A stretch of DNA of 64,000 bases from DAOPXV01 sp964551445. Lineage in GTDB: Bacteria; Muiribacteriota; UBA9980. Below are positions 23,336-33,400 of the stretch, one piece after another. The position numbers and the translations under genes were made by a program. The stretch covers positions 70,784 to 134,783 of the forward strand of contig CAZKCG010000008.1 of assembly GCA_964551445.1 (NCBI GenBank). The letters are read 5' to 3'. Position 1 is the first letter of the stretch, and each line of letters begins with the position of its first letter. Under the pieces are notes generated by a model that was not told where the DNA came from, did not search any database, and saw only the letters and a list, made by a program, of their open reading frames with translations.

Positions 23336-26300
23336 TTATTTAACCGCGGGCGCTGACGCTGGATATGAAACGCTGGTGGTGAGAGTGTCATTATTGCCCG
23401 TCGTATCGAATATCTTGGCATATAAGTCGGCGCGGCCGGCGGGAAGCCCGGTCATATCGTATTCTGTCGCGTTGACGAGGCTGAATGTACCGCTGTTGAG
23501 AGACAAATAGTAAAACACCGTGCCGCCGGCGGGAGCCGTTATCGGATTCCATTTGAGTTTCTTTGAAGCGGCGTCATAAACAAAGCCTGTGGGAGCTGCC
23601 GGCCGAACTACGGCACTGGAGTTGTATACGGCTTCCAGAACGGTCGAATCCTGCATTCCTGCCGCGTAAGCGTAGAATTTTATTTTAAGATAGGTATTCG
23701 CGGGGAGCGGGATAGGATTAGCGGCTACGAATATAGTTCCGTTCACTTTCGGATCTAAAGGTTCGGTGCCGGCGGCCGTTGAAACCGTGTATTTGATGAC
23801 CGAAGCAGGAGTCGTGCATGTCAGTGAAACGCTTTTTGCGATATTGTAGTTGCCGGGCGCTACGTCAGTAACTGGATTTGCGACCGTGCCTGCAGTTGCG
23901 CCGCCGATGGTAAAGCTGAACTCGGCCGACCACGGGCCTAAGGTCGTTCCCATTCCCATTTCTTTAGCGGCGACCTGGAATCTGTGAGTTCCGGCGGTGA
24001 GCGCGGGCGTGATATTTGAAAGCATTAATTCGTTCATGGAATAAGCTTCTGCTGTAACGCTGTTATCGAATCTAACGGTGTAATAGTAATATGTCGTTCC
24101 GGCAGGCCTTGCCCATGTGAGTTTGTTTCCCGCCTGGTCATATCCGAGGCCGGTGATCACAGGAAGCGTTGGCGCCGTTCCACCGCCGATAGCAAGAGGT
24201 TCGCTTGTCGTTTCAGGGCCCGAGACCGTTGTCGCCGGGTTGTGAAGGTTGTCCTGAGTATCGGCGAGGATGAGTTTTACTTTCGCGGTGACGGTCGTAG
24301 CGGTATCCCATGACAAGCCCGTCGGAACGTTCATAAAGTTCGAACCCATCGGGATCATGCCGTTAAATTCCATGGCGCCGTTATTGCTGGTCAATTCGCA
24401 GCTTGAAACATAGTAAGGTTTCGGAAGGCCGTTCGGAACGGTCCATACGACCCTTCTCGTTCCCGGATCATACATTATGTTTGAAACGGGAGGAACTGTA
24501 ACGGTTGTCGTTCCGCCTGTTATAGTATATGTTTTAGACGATACGGGCGATATCCTGACGCCGTTGGTCGCGATAGCCTTTACGGTGAACTGCGTAAGTC
24601 CGGTAGGTATGAAAAGCTGCGTCCCGGCGTAATATTCGGGGCTTGAAAGGGTGGGGACGCTGCCGTCTATCGTATATTTTATTTTAAGCGTGTTGTATAT
24701 CGCGTAATCAGCGGGGTCAAGGGTTAAGGTCACGCTGTCGCTTCCGCTTAACGTCGAAACGTCCATCGGCGCGATAAGCGGCATGTGGATCGAGACCTCG
24801 GTGGTGCCGGCGCCGTTGGCCGAATAGGTATTGGAGACGACGTCGCTGAACTGTCCGTTAAGCGTCGCTACGGCTTTTATCGTGTAGTTGGTCCTTCCGG
24901 CGGTAACTATAACTCTTACTGGATATCCGGCGATAGTAGCCGTTATAACCGTCGGGGAAGTGCGCGGGTCGGTGCCGTCGTTGGTGTACCATACGAAAGC
25001 GTTCGAAGGCCTTGCCGTGAGGTTGACGTCGAGGTTGGCGTTCGGGTAGGTTCCGCCGACAGGACTGAAAGTTACTTCGAGCGTTGCGGCGGCCGTTCCG
25101 CCGGTTGTGTTATAGATCTGTTCGGCGACCCTGGAGTTCTGGCCGTTCAAATGAGCCATAGCCATGATCTTGTAATTTGATCTTCCGGCGGGGATCCTTA
25201 AAGTTTTCGGGCCGGGAACCGCTGTCGGGTCCGTGACGGGGATCGTTCCGTCTATCGTGAAAAATACTTTCGCTTCAGCCGGAACGGGAGTTATCGTTAC
25301 GCTGAGTTCGGCGTTGGGAAAAGATCCGCCTTTCGGGTTGAACGTAACTTCGAGCGTAGAGGCGGCCGTGGATCCGGTGGTGAAAGCTAACGCCGGTTCG
25401 GGCGACCACGGGCCTGTCGAAGTGGAAGTTCCCATTTCTTTAACGGCGACCTGAGCGGTGTGGCTGCCGGCGGCTATAGCCGGAACGGCGTTTGAAAGCA
25501 TGAATTCGTTCATCGAATAGGCGTCGTATGTCTGGCCGTCTATCTTGACGATGTAATAATAGTAAGCTCCCGTAGCTGCGGTCCAGGTAAGTTTATTGCC
25601 GGAAGCGTCATATCTTAAACCCACGACCGCCGGAAGCGTCGTTGAAGATCCGCCGCGGATGCTTATCGAGTTTGAGGGGGCGCTGGTCAGATCCAGCGAG
25701 TAAACGACCGCTTTAACGGTCACGGTTTGATCGGTCGAAAAATCTACGATATTGGTTGTGCCTAAATTTAAACTCGTCTGAGCCCACATCATCTTTTCGA
25801 TACCGTTGACCACAATTTTATATTCAACTACGGAGTCCAGTTTCGGAGGCGTAACAGGCTGCCAGGAGAGGATCCTGGTCGTGGCGTCGTAAGAGATGAC
25901 GGGCGCCTGCAGAGTGAGCGCCGTGCTTCCGCCGGGCATTACCATCGAGCCGTTGTCATAGTTTAAGGTCGTGTCGGTTTCGACATTCATGAAGTAAGCC
26001 TGGCCGGCGGTAAACGCGGGGTCGATGCCGTCGAGAAGATCGGCGATGCCTGAAGCGCCTTTCATGACCTGAATGAACGAACCGGAAGCCGCGCTGTATC
26101 TGTAAAGAGCGCGGACCACGGAATACGATCTGATGAGATCGCTGAATTTTGAACCCGTTAAGGGTTTTGAGATACCGATGAGGTTGAATCCGGCTTTTAA
26201 ATTAAGCGTGCCGACCGTCTGTATGGCTTCGCCGGTAATAGTTAAAACCGCTGGAGCGGAGGCTTTTACGATATAACCTTTGCCTGCCGCGAGATTTATG

Positions 26301-26539
26301 AGTGTCCCTTCAGAAACGCTTAAAAAACTTCCTGAAGTTGCGCTGAATGAATAAACTTCCTGAATGGAGGTGTTCCTGTTCTTGAAATCGGCGGCTGAAA
26401 AATTCGGTTTGACCGTGAAGCTGACGAAATTGAAGCCGGATTTCAGATCCATCGTCTGTGACAGACCCGTTGTCTGGGCGAAAGCCATTCCCGTGAAAAG
26501 CGCGATGACCAGAAGCGCTAAAAATAATTTTCTTGCCAT
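23336..26539 (-). CDS. Large secreted protein: GFN module, Fn3-like and chitobiase-C-like repeats
   Basis: Exported protein of 1067 residues. Seen: signal peptide ending MAFAQ, the duplicated GFN module (22-205) with LKSGFNFVSFTVKP, SGSFLSVSEGTL, LKAGFNLIGISKP and YFMNVETDT, then Fn3-like units, one with VVGLRYDASGNKLTWTAA and GPWSPEPALAF. Three or more units (about 395-690) have the PTFxPxGGxxPNAxLxVxxxPxxAxVxxTxDGT pattern of chitobiase C-terminal-like domains, e.g. FTIDGTIPVTD and YTNDGTDPRTSP. More Fn3-like units follow to the C terminus. No enzymatic motif is seen; adhesion or polysaccharide binding is a guess. RBS AAGGAG. The gene has no small lipoprotein partner, but its leader holds an unused AGGAGG. 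Confidence 0.78.
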   Translation of the reverse strand: MARKLFLALLVIALFTGMAFAQTTGLSQTMDLKSGFNFVSFTVKPNFSAADFKNRNTSIQEVYSFSATSGSFLSVSEGTLINLAAGKGYIVKASAPAVLTITGEAIQTVGTLNLKAGFNLIGISKPLTGSKFSDLIRSYSVVRALYRYSAASGSFIQVMKGASGIADLLDGIDPAFTAGQAYFMNVETDTTLNYDNGSMVMPGGSTALTLQAPVISYDATTRILSWQPVTPPKLDSVVEYKIVVNGIEKMMWAQTSLNLGTTNIVDFSTDQTVTVKAVVYSLDLTSAPSNSISIRGGSSTTLPAVVGLRYDASGNKLTWTAATGAYYYYIVKIDGQTYDAYSMNEFMLSNAVPAIAAGSHTAQVAVKEMGTSTSTGPWSPEPALAFTTGSTAASTLEVTFNPKGGSFPNAELSVTITPVPAEAKVFFTIDGTIPVTDPTAVPGPKTLRIPAGRSNYKIMAMAHLNGQNSRVAEQIYNTTGGTAAATLEVTFSPVGGTYPNANLDVNLTARPSNAFVWYTNDGTDPRTSPTVITATIAGYPVRVIVTAGRTNYTIKAVATLNGQFSDVVSNTYSANGAGTTEVSIHMPLIAPMDVSTLSGSDSVTLTLDPADYAIYNTLKIKYTIDGSVPTLSSPEYYAGTQLFIPTGLTQFTVKAIATNGVRISPVSSKTYTITGGTTTVTVPPVSNIMYDPGTRRVVWTVPNGLPKPYYVSSCELTSNNGAMEFNGMIPMGSNFMNVPTGLSWDTATTVTAKVKLILADTQDNLHNPATTVSGPETTSEPLAIGGGTAPTLPVITGLGYDQAGNKLTWARPAGTTYYYYTVRFDNSVTAEAYSMNELMLSNITPALTAGTHRFQVAAKEMGMGTTLGPWSAEFSFTIGGATAGTVANPVTDVAPGNYNIAKSVSLTCTTPASVIKYTVSTAAGTEPLDPKVNGTIFVAANPIPLPANTYLKIKFYAYAAGMQDSTVLEAVYNSSAVVRPAAPTGFVYDAASKKLKWNPITAPAGGTVFYYLSLNSGTFSLVNATEYDMTGLPAGRADLYAKIFDTTGNNDTLTTSVSYPASAPAVK

Positions 26540-26592
26540 TTTAACTACACTCCTTGAATATAAATTTTTTTGAATATTGCGGTTTAAGGATA

Positions 26593-26598
26593 CCTCCT
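26593..26598 (-). promoter_or_regulatory. Orphan Shine-Dalgarno in the 23336-26539 leader
   Basis: AGGAGG on the minus strand, about 55 bases before the real start and not followed by a suitable start codon; AAGGAG at 26550-26555 serves the ATG at 26539. In the two operons with a small lipoprotein gene, an AGGAGG at the corresponding place serves that gene, so it looks like a remnant. Confidence 0.45.
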
Positions 26599-26631
26599 GC
26601 GTGTTTTTATTATTTAAAATTTATTTCGGAA

Positions 26632-26683
26632 TTAAATAAAAAAATACCGTAATTGAGTTTTTTAAACCCAATACGGTATTTTT
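26632..26683 (-). terminator. Leader attenuator of the 23336-26539 gene
   Basis: Minus strand: about 20-bp stem with one bulge and one GU (arms 26683-26664 and 26660-26640, starting AAAAATACCGTA), followed by TTTTTTTATTT. It lies in the leader, downstream of the promoter at 26795-26823. It is the strongest of the five leader hairpins. Confidence 0.82.
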
Positions 26684-26794
26684 AGAATATTCGGTTTTTA
26701 TATTTTTTCTAGCAAACAACATTTACTGGAGACCCTTTTTGAAATATTTCCGGCGCGCTAAAAATCGTTCGGATGATAATGGGGTTCGATAGTT

Positions 26795-26823
26795 ATTTTA
26801 GCAACATTCGCCGCCAAAGTCAA
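26795..26823 (-). promoter_or_regulatory. Sigma-70 promoter of the 23336-26539 gene
   Basis: Minus strand: TTGACT (26818-26823), 17-base spacer, TAAAAT (26795-26800) with TGC before it. The predicted leader is about 249 bases, the longest of the group. The gap 26540-27014 holds this promoter, the attenuator, an inverted repeat and a terminator. Confidence 0.8.
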
Positions 26824-26873
26824 CTTTTTTGTGATTGAAGCGGATAGTTTTTTCGTGCTGAGACGCAGGTTGT

Positions 26874-26913
26874 AATAGATCTCCCGCGTTTTCAAGGTTT
26901 TTAGAGATCTATT
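26874..26913. repeat. Perfect 10-bp inverted repeat upstream of a promoter
   Basis: AATAGATCTC (26874-26883) and GAGATCTATT (26904-26913), 20 bases apart, about 50 bases upstream of the -35 box. Neither side has a T run, so it is not an obvious terminator. Function unknown; an operator is possible. Confidence 0.5.
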
Positions 26914-26952
26914 GCTTTTACCCTGTTTAAAGAGTTGCCGCGGGTACGGATG

Positions 26953-26988
26953 AAATAAAAAAGCCCGCCATTTCTGACGGGCCTATTT
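26953..26988 (-). terminator. Intrinsic terminator of the 27015 gene
   Basis: Minus strand stem GCCCG/CGGGC (26978-26982 and 26963-26967) followed by TTTTTTATTT. It lies 27 bases after the stop of the 27015 gene. Confidence 0.8.
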
Positions 26989-27014
26989 ATATGGGATATA
27001 TCGTTAGATCCCGT

Positions 27015-29927
27015 TTATCTTTCGCCCATGAGAGGTGGAGCGGCCGCCGTATAAGATGTAGCCGTGTGCAGCGAATCCTGGTTGGCGGTTCCGTTGTTTA
27101 TGATAGCGTAGAGATCCGCCGTTCCGGCTGGAGTTCCCGCCTGGATAGCGATCTCCGAAGTCATGACGGTTGTGAATTGACCTTCCGGTCCGGTGAGTGA
27201 TATTCTGTAAATTACGTGTCCGCCAGCAGGAGGGACGATCGGGTCCCATTTGAGTTTTTTTGCGGCCGCGTCGTATACGAAACCTGTGGGCGCGGGATGA
27301 TTATAGACGGCTTCCAGTACCTGTGAATCCTGCATTCCGAGGGCGTAAGCATAGTATCTTATTTTGACGTAGGAATTCGGCGGGACCTGGATCGGGTTGT
27401 TGGGCAGGAAATAAGCTCCGTTCGTTTTCGGGTCCAGGATAATTTCGTTGCTTCCGCTAACGGTAGAAACAGTGTATTTGATGATCGAAGCATAGGTCTG
27501 GCAGGTCAATGAAACGCTTTGCGTGCTATTATAATTACCTGGCGAAACGGACAAAAGCGGATTAGCGACAGCTCCGCCGGCCACTGCCTGCACGACTATT
27601 TCGGGCGATGAAATCCATGACCCGTTCAAATAAGAAACCTTATAAGTGAAGCGCACTTCGGAAGACGCGGCGGGTACCGGCTGGACGCTTATCGGCACAG
27701 CGGACATGCCGCTGACGGAGAGGATCACCGCATTTGTTTCAAAGCCGTCCAGGACTATTTTTACCTGGAAATTTTCCTTGACGGGAGCTGATAACGGCGC
27801 GGGTGTTATGGATGTGTAGATCATTCCGTTCGTCGCGCTTGCTATCGTCACCGAGCTTGTTCCGGCGCTTGCGGGTATCGATATGGGCGTGCATATCACG
27901 GGCGCTCCGTTCTGGTATGAAACCCGGTATCTCAGATTGGTCTCGGTTATATCTGCATTGGCCATCGGAACCGTTATCGTTACGCTTGTGGTTCCCATGC
28001 CGCCGTTGACCGATACCGGCGTTATGGGCGAGAATGCGCCGTTATTAAGCGATTGGCCGATCGTGAAATTGGCCGCCGTTGGCGATACGGTAAGCGCCGG
28101 CGTGAACGCGAGCGTCATCGAGCCGTTTGACTGATTCAAGAATGAGAAGTTTTGGACAGGATCGACGGCGGGGTGCGCCGGTATAGAGAACTGGGCATTT
28201 TTGGGCGCTCCGCCCTTATATGTCACTACGAAAGCGATATTTTGGACCGCGTTTGTCTGCGCGATCATCGGAACCGTAAGAATTACGACGGACGACGTCG
28301 ACGCCGCGGAACTTATGGCCACGGAGGTCGTCGCGCCATTGATGTATTGATTGACGACGAAATCAGCCGTGGTTGGGAGCGTTGACGGAGTTGCCGAGAG
28401 CGTGGCGGTTATGGTTCCGTTTACCGCAGCCGCGTTTAAGAGCCATACTACATTGGGCATGAAGTTCATCGCGGGATTTGGCGACCATGGACCGGTCAGC
28501 ACTTCCGTCGTCGCGCCTGAAGCTGGAACAGCGGCCTGGACCTGGACCGTATGCGTTCCGGAAAATATCAATGAAGAGACGGGGAATTCAAGAGCGGAGC
28601 CGGCCGACATCAGACCGCCGTTGTCGAATCTCAGGTTGTATTGGACCATCGTGCCTGAGGGGATATTGGCTGAAGTTACGGGCTGCCATTTTATCTTGTG
28701 GGCTGTCGCGTCGTATATTATGCCTGTGACGGCGGGAATTCCGATCGTAAAGTTATGCGCGGGGGATGGCGACCATGGGCCGGCCTTTGCCGCCGTCGCG
28801 CCTGAAGCGGGGATAGCGGCCTGGACCTGGACCGTGTGGTTTCCGTAAAATATGACCGCCGGAACCGTGAATTCAAGAGCATAACCGGCCGACATCAGCC
28901 CGCCGTTATCGAATTTTAAATTGTATTGCACGAGCGCGCCGGCCGGAAGAGAGGCTGAAGTTACGGGCAGCCATTTTATTTTGTTTGCGGCGGGGTCGTA
29001 TGTTACGCCTGTGACGGCGGGAATTACGATAGCGTTAACGCCGGTTCCGGGAACTATATATGAAGCTGCTTTTATCGCGCCGTTATAGGCCAATTCAACG
29101 CTTATGGTCTGATCCGCATCGGTCTGAGCCACTAATGGGAAAGTCAACTGGTACGTCGTTTGGCCATAGGGCATAACGCTATACATATTGGTGTTGATAC
29201 CGTTGATCTTTAATATGAAATTTCCGATGACCGGCGCCGTCGTTAACTGCGCCGAAAAAATGGCGTTCACGCTGCCGTTAATGGCCGTGATCCCGGTAAG
29301 CGCGGGTTCCGCTGATGCGCCGGCAATGGTTATATTTCCGTTGTCGTAACTCATCGTCGTGTCGCTCGCGGCGTAGATGAAATAAGACTGGCCGATAGTG
29401 AAGGTCGGGTCGATCATATCGGGAAGCTCGATCAGGCCCGATGCGTTCTTCAATACCTGAATGAACGCGCCTGAAGCGGCGCTAAATTTATAGAGCCCGC
29501 GGATGGCAGAGCCGGCCTTTATAAGATCGCTGAATTTCATCGCCGTTACGGCTTTTGATATGCCGATAAGATTGAAACCGGCTTTTAAATTAATGGTGCC
29601 GACGGTCTGTATAAGTTCGCCGGTAATGTTTAAAACCGTTGGAACGGCGGCTTTTACGATATAACCCTTGCCGGCCGCGAGAGTTGCGAGAGTACCTTCC
29701 GAAACGCTTAAAAACGCGCCTGAAGCCGCGCTGTATGAATAAATTTCCTGTATGGCCGGGTTCTGGTTCTTAAAATCCGCTGCCTGCATAGACGGTTTAA
29801 CGCTGAAACTTACAAAGTTGAAACCTGATTTAAGATCCATTGTCTGAGATCCGGACGCTGCCTGCGCGAAAGCCGTTCCTGTGAAAAGCGCTATAACCAG
29901 AAGCGTGAAGAGTAATTTTTTAAACAT
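27015..29927 (-). CDS. Large secreted protein: GFN module and Fn3-like repeats
   Basis: Exported protein of 970 residues, of the same family as the 23336 and 30438 products. Seen: signal peptide ending TAFAQ, the duplicated GFN module (22-205) with LKSGFNFVSFSVKP, GAFLSVSEGTL, LKAGFNLIGISKAV and GAFIQVLKNASG. Two Fn3-like units with the family pattern ITYDATAHKIKWQPVTSA-like and GPWSPSPAHNF follow (about 290-480). Then come several 90-100 residue beta units containing VNQYINGATTS and VSYLNGSWISSPEI. The C-terminal part shares the Fn3-like unit and a PVxDPKxNGxxFxPxNP-like segment with the 23336 product. No catalytic motif. RBS AGGAGAAG. It lacks a lipoprotein partner. Confidence 0.78.
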   Translation of the reverse strand: MFKKLLFTLLVIALFTGTAFAQAASGSQTMDLKSGFNFVSFSVKPSMQAADFKNQNPAIQEIYSYSAASGAFLSVSEGTLATLAAGKGYIVKAAVPTVLNITGELIQTVGTINLKAGFNLIGISKAVTAMKFSDLIKAGSAIRGLYKFSAASGAFIQVLKNASGLIELPDMIDPTFTIGQSYFIYAASDTTMSYDNGNITIAGASAEPALTGITAINGSVNAIFSAQLTTAPVIGNFILKINGINTNMYSVMPYGQTTYQLTFPLVAQTDADQTISVELAYNGAIKAASYIVPGTGVNAIVIPAVTGVTYDPAANKIKWLPVTSASLPAGALVQYNLKFDNGGLMSAGYALEFTVPAVIFYGNHTVQVQAAIPASGATAAKAGPWSPSPAHNFTIGIPAVTGIIYDATAHKIKWQPVTSANIPSGTMVQYNLRFDNGGLMSAGSALEFPVSSLIFSGTHTVQVQAAVPASGATTEVLTGPWSPNPAMNFMPNVVWLLNAAAVNGTITATLSATPSTLPTTADFVVNQYINGATTSVAISSAASTSSVVILTVPMIAQTNAVQNIAFVVTYKGGAPKNAQFSIPAHPAVDPVQNFSFLNQSNGSMTLAFTPALTVSPTAANFTIGQSLNNGAFSPITPVSVNGGMGTTSVTITVPMANADITETNLRYRVSYQNGAPVICTPISIPASAGTSSVTIASATNGMIYTSITPAPLSAPVKENFQVKIVLDGFETNAVILSVSGMSAVPISVQPVPAASSEVRFTYKVSYLNGSWISSPEIVVQAVAGGAVANPLLSVSPGNYNSTQSVSLTCQTYASIIKYTVSTVSGSNEIILDPKTNGAYFLPNNPIQVPPNSYVKIRYYAYALGMQDSQVLEAVYNHPAPTGFVYDAAAKKLKWDPIVPPAGGHVIYRISLTGPEGQFTTVMTSEIAIQAGTPAGTADLYAIINNGTANQDSLHTATSYTAAAPPLMGER

Positions 29928-29969
29928 TTGATCTTCTCCTGTTATTTATTATTATAAATTTGTGAGCCG

Positions 29970-30018
29970 TAAAACAAAAAATACCGGTGCAGTCATTGTT
30001 CTAAGCCTGGACCAGTAT
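29970..30018 (-). terminator. Leader attenuator of the 27015-29927 gene
   Basis: Minus strand: 8-bp stem ATACTGGT/ACCGGTAT (30018-30011 and 29988-29981, one GU), followed by TTTTTTGTTTT. It shares the CTGGWCCAGGCTT loop start with the attenuator of the 22528 operon. It lies about 45-55 bases before the start codon. Confidence 0.68.
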
Positions 30019-30118
30019 GGTATGGTTTAATTGATATTTCGTACTAATAACACATTTTTTTCCTTTTAAGTAAAGCAGATGCGGCAAAAAACATTAAACA
30101 GTTTAATGTTCTTGAGCG

Positions 30119-30147
30119 ATTCTATCAACTATTCCGGCTAAAGTCAA
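30119..30147 (-). promoter_or_regulatory. Sigma-70 promoter of the 27015-29927 gene
   Basis: Minus strand: TTGACT (30142-30147), 17-base spacer, TAGAAT (30119-30124) preceded by TGA. The predicted leader is about 185 bases. Confidence 0.8.
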
Positions 30148-30327
30148 ATGGTTTTTGAAATTTGATATTTTTCTTTTCAAAGCGGTTCCACCCGTAAGAT
30201 GGAACGGAGAAGTTCTAAATTTAGTAATAGCACTTGTATTGTTTTTTCATGCTAAACATCCGGGTAATAATGAAATGTTTTCTTTTTATTAAACAATATT
30301 TGAAATTATTATGCAAATATGGATGGA

Positions 30328-30362
30328 ATAAAAAACAGGCCCGGGAATTAACCGGGCCTGTT
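30328..30362 (-). terminator. Intrinsic terminator of the 30438 gene
   Basis: Minus strand stem CAGGCCCGG/CCGGGCCTG (30360-30352 and 30344-30336), followed by TTTTTTATT. Confidence 0.85.
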
Positions 30363-30437
30363 GATATGATATCTATGAATTTACCGTTTGTTTTTATGTG
30401 AGGCTGCCGTTTTTATCAAATAGGCAAGCTGGTATTC

Positions 30438-33400
30438 TTACATACCGGTGTAAGTCTGCTGCATGAGCGCCGAGTTCATGCCGTCTTTAACAGCGATGGC
30501 CTTGATTGTGATGGTCATGCCGACTATTGGTGAGCTTACACTTGCTGGAGCTGCCACTGTTGTTGCCGTTCCTGGTATAGCAGCCGGATCGGTTCCATCG
30601 ATAGTGTATTTGATCATAGCTCCTGGGGTCGGGCAGTTGATCTGGATCATTGTGCCACCAACAAGACTTCCGCCGGCGGGTGTGAATGTCGGAGCAGCGG
30701 GAGCCGTTCCTGCGGGAGGTGTTGTTCCTACAGGAACGCTGAATTGAGGCGATGAAGCGGTGATGCCCTTGTATGTAACTTTATAGACTGCGTTTTGAGC
30801 AACCGTTCCAGCCGGGATCACAGGAACGCTAAGCGTGAAATTCGGTTGTGCCATCGCGCCGTTTATCATTGTTACAGCACCAGCAGGCATATCCGCACCA
30901 CCGTTGAGGCTGTATGTAACTGTGAAATCGCCAATGGTAGGCATTGTAGTCATAGGAGCAGGATTAATGTTGACATTGATTGAACCATTGACTGCGCCCG
31001 GAACTGTGAATGTTGTTGCAGTCGTGGTTTGATAGTTATTGAAGAACGAGGTGTAGGGCGTTGAGTAAACATTATTCAAAACCGCGACCGCTGCTACATA
31101 CATCTTCGTTCCTACAGGCAGGTCGATGGTTACCGGTGAGTTCACGGCTGTCATCGTTGACGGTGCGGCCGGCGTACCGGGCACGTCGCCATTAGTTGTT
31201 GACGAGATCGAGTATTTGATCTGGGCGCCCGCGGCGGCCGTGATCGTAATGTGAGCAAGGGCCGTGCCGGGAGTGGACATATCGGTGGATACAATTGTCG
31301 GCTGTGCGGGTGCCGTAGGAGTTGTTCCGGTTGTTGATGTGAATGTATAAGCGGGTTCCGGTGACCACGGGCCCATCTGGAAGGTTGTGGCGGGAGGAAC
31401 AGCGGGCAATTTAGCCTGAACCTGAGCTGTATGCGCTCCTGCCATAACTGCTGCGGGAAGCATGAATTCAGTCATGTTGCCTGCGGGATAAGGAACGCCG
31501 TCTATCTTGAGATCGTATGTGTATGCGCCTGTAGGCATAGTGATAGGATTCCATTTGAGTTTGTTCATAGCGGTATCATACATAAGACCTGTAACGGCGG
31601 GGATCGTTCCTGTCGTCGTTCCGGTCGTGAATGTATAAGCGGGTTCCGGCGCCCATGGGCCCATCTGGAAGGTTGTAGCGGGAGGAACAGCGGGCAATTT
31701 AGCCTGGACCTGAGCTATATGGGAACCTGTCATAACGGCTGCGGGAAGCATGAATTCTGTCATATTGCCTGCGGGATATGAAACGCCGTCTACCTTGAGG
31801 TCATATGTGTATGCGCCTGCGGGCATAGTGATAGGATTCCATTTAAGTTTGTTCATTGCAGCGTCATACATAAGGCCTGTAACGGCAGGGATTGTTCCTG
31901 TTGTCGTTCCGGTTCCCGTCGTGTTGTATATCTGAGAAACTGATGTGCCTGTAGCTCCGTTGAGGTGAGCGACGGCCGTGATCTTGAAGTTGGCTGAGTT
32001 AGCCGGAACGCTTACCGTTACAGGTCCGCCGGTCATGATCGTTCCGTTCGGAACGGGCATTGTGCCGTCTACCGTGTAGTAAATTTTCGCGTCAGCGGGA
32101 GCGGGTGTGATCATAACTGAGAGAGCTGCGTTAGGATAGCTGCCGCCGGCAGGAGCGAATGTGACGCTTAAGTTTGCGGTTGTTCCGCCGACCGTGAAGT
32201 CGAGCATAGCCGGTGTGCCGTCCTGAGGGATGCCTGTTGTCGACATAATTCTTGCGAAAACCGTAGCTTTGTGAGTTCCGGTCATCGTTGTCGGAAGCAT
32301 ATATTCAGGAGTATATACGGGAACCGGTGTCTGTGTGTCGATCGCTACCATGTAGGAAACCGTTCCGCCCGTAGCGGGAGGAGCGACCGCATTCCATTTG
32401 AGTTTATTGCCTGTCGGGTCATACATAAGGCCTGTTACAGCGGGAAGCGTGCCTGACGAAGCTCCCAATACATAGGTCTGCGAAGCTACCGTTGACTGAA
32501 CGGTCGGGCTCTTGCCGATAGCTTTTATGTTATAGGTTCCGTTTACCGCAAGAGGAATTCCTGCGAAAGCATATGTCAGAGCGTTAGCGCCGTTAGGATC
32601 GCTTCCGTCGAGGGTGTAATAGATCATAGCGCCGGCGGGAGCGTTCGGCCATGTTATAGTTACGTTAAGAGGCGCGTAAAGGTTCGTTCCGGCCATAGGC
32701 ACCGGCGCGAATACGAGGCCGCTTGCGCCTGCTCCGCCAACCGTGAATATGAAAGGATCGATAGGCGACCACGGGCCGACCTGAGCTGCGCCGCCAGCTG
32801 TAGCGGGAGCTTCAGCGCGGACATGGAGCGTGTGGTTTCCGGCTGTAGTGTTAGCGGGAACCATGAATTCTGCTGCGGTTAAAAGCGTCGTCTGTTCGAT
32901 GCCGTCGAATTTTACTCTGTATTTCATAGCCAGGCCGTTATAGTTAACCGGCATCCATGTTACTTTATTTGTGGCCGACTGATAGTTGAACGGAGGAGTG
33001 ATGGCGGGAACGCCTGTAGCGGGAGGCCCTAATATGTATGTCTGAGCTACTACGGGTGTCTGTGCCGTCGGGCTCTTGCCAACCGCTTTTATCGTGTATG
33101 TTCCGTTTACCATGAGAGGGATGCCTGCCATCGCGTATGTTTTAACGTTAGCGTTATTGGCGGTGAGAGGATCGCTGTTGTCGAGCGTATAGAATATCGT
33201 GCCGCCGGCAGGGGTGTTCGGCCATGTTATCGTTACGTTAAGAGGAGCCGTGAATGTCGTTCCGGCCATTGGAACCGGCGCGAATACAAGCGCGGCGGCC
33301 GTTGCCGATCCGACTGTGAAGTTAACCGTCGACATCGGACCCATCTGAGCCGTAGGCATTGTGGCCGATGCGGGAACAAAAGCCTGGACGTTGGCGATGT

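Larger units (their letters stand above)
29928..30437. other. Gene-free stretch of 510 bases
   Basis: It holds the leader attenuator at 29970-30018, the promoter at 30119-30147 and the terminator of the upstream 30438 gene at 30328-30362. Between 30148 and 30327 the sequence is AT-rich with one small imperfect hairpin near 30183-30202, and I see no gene. Confidence 0.7.
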
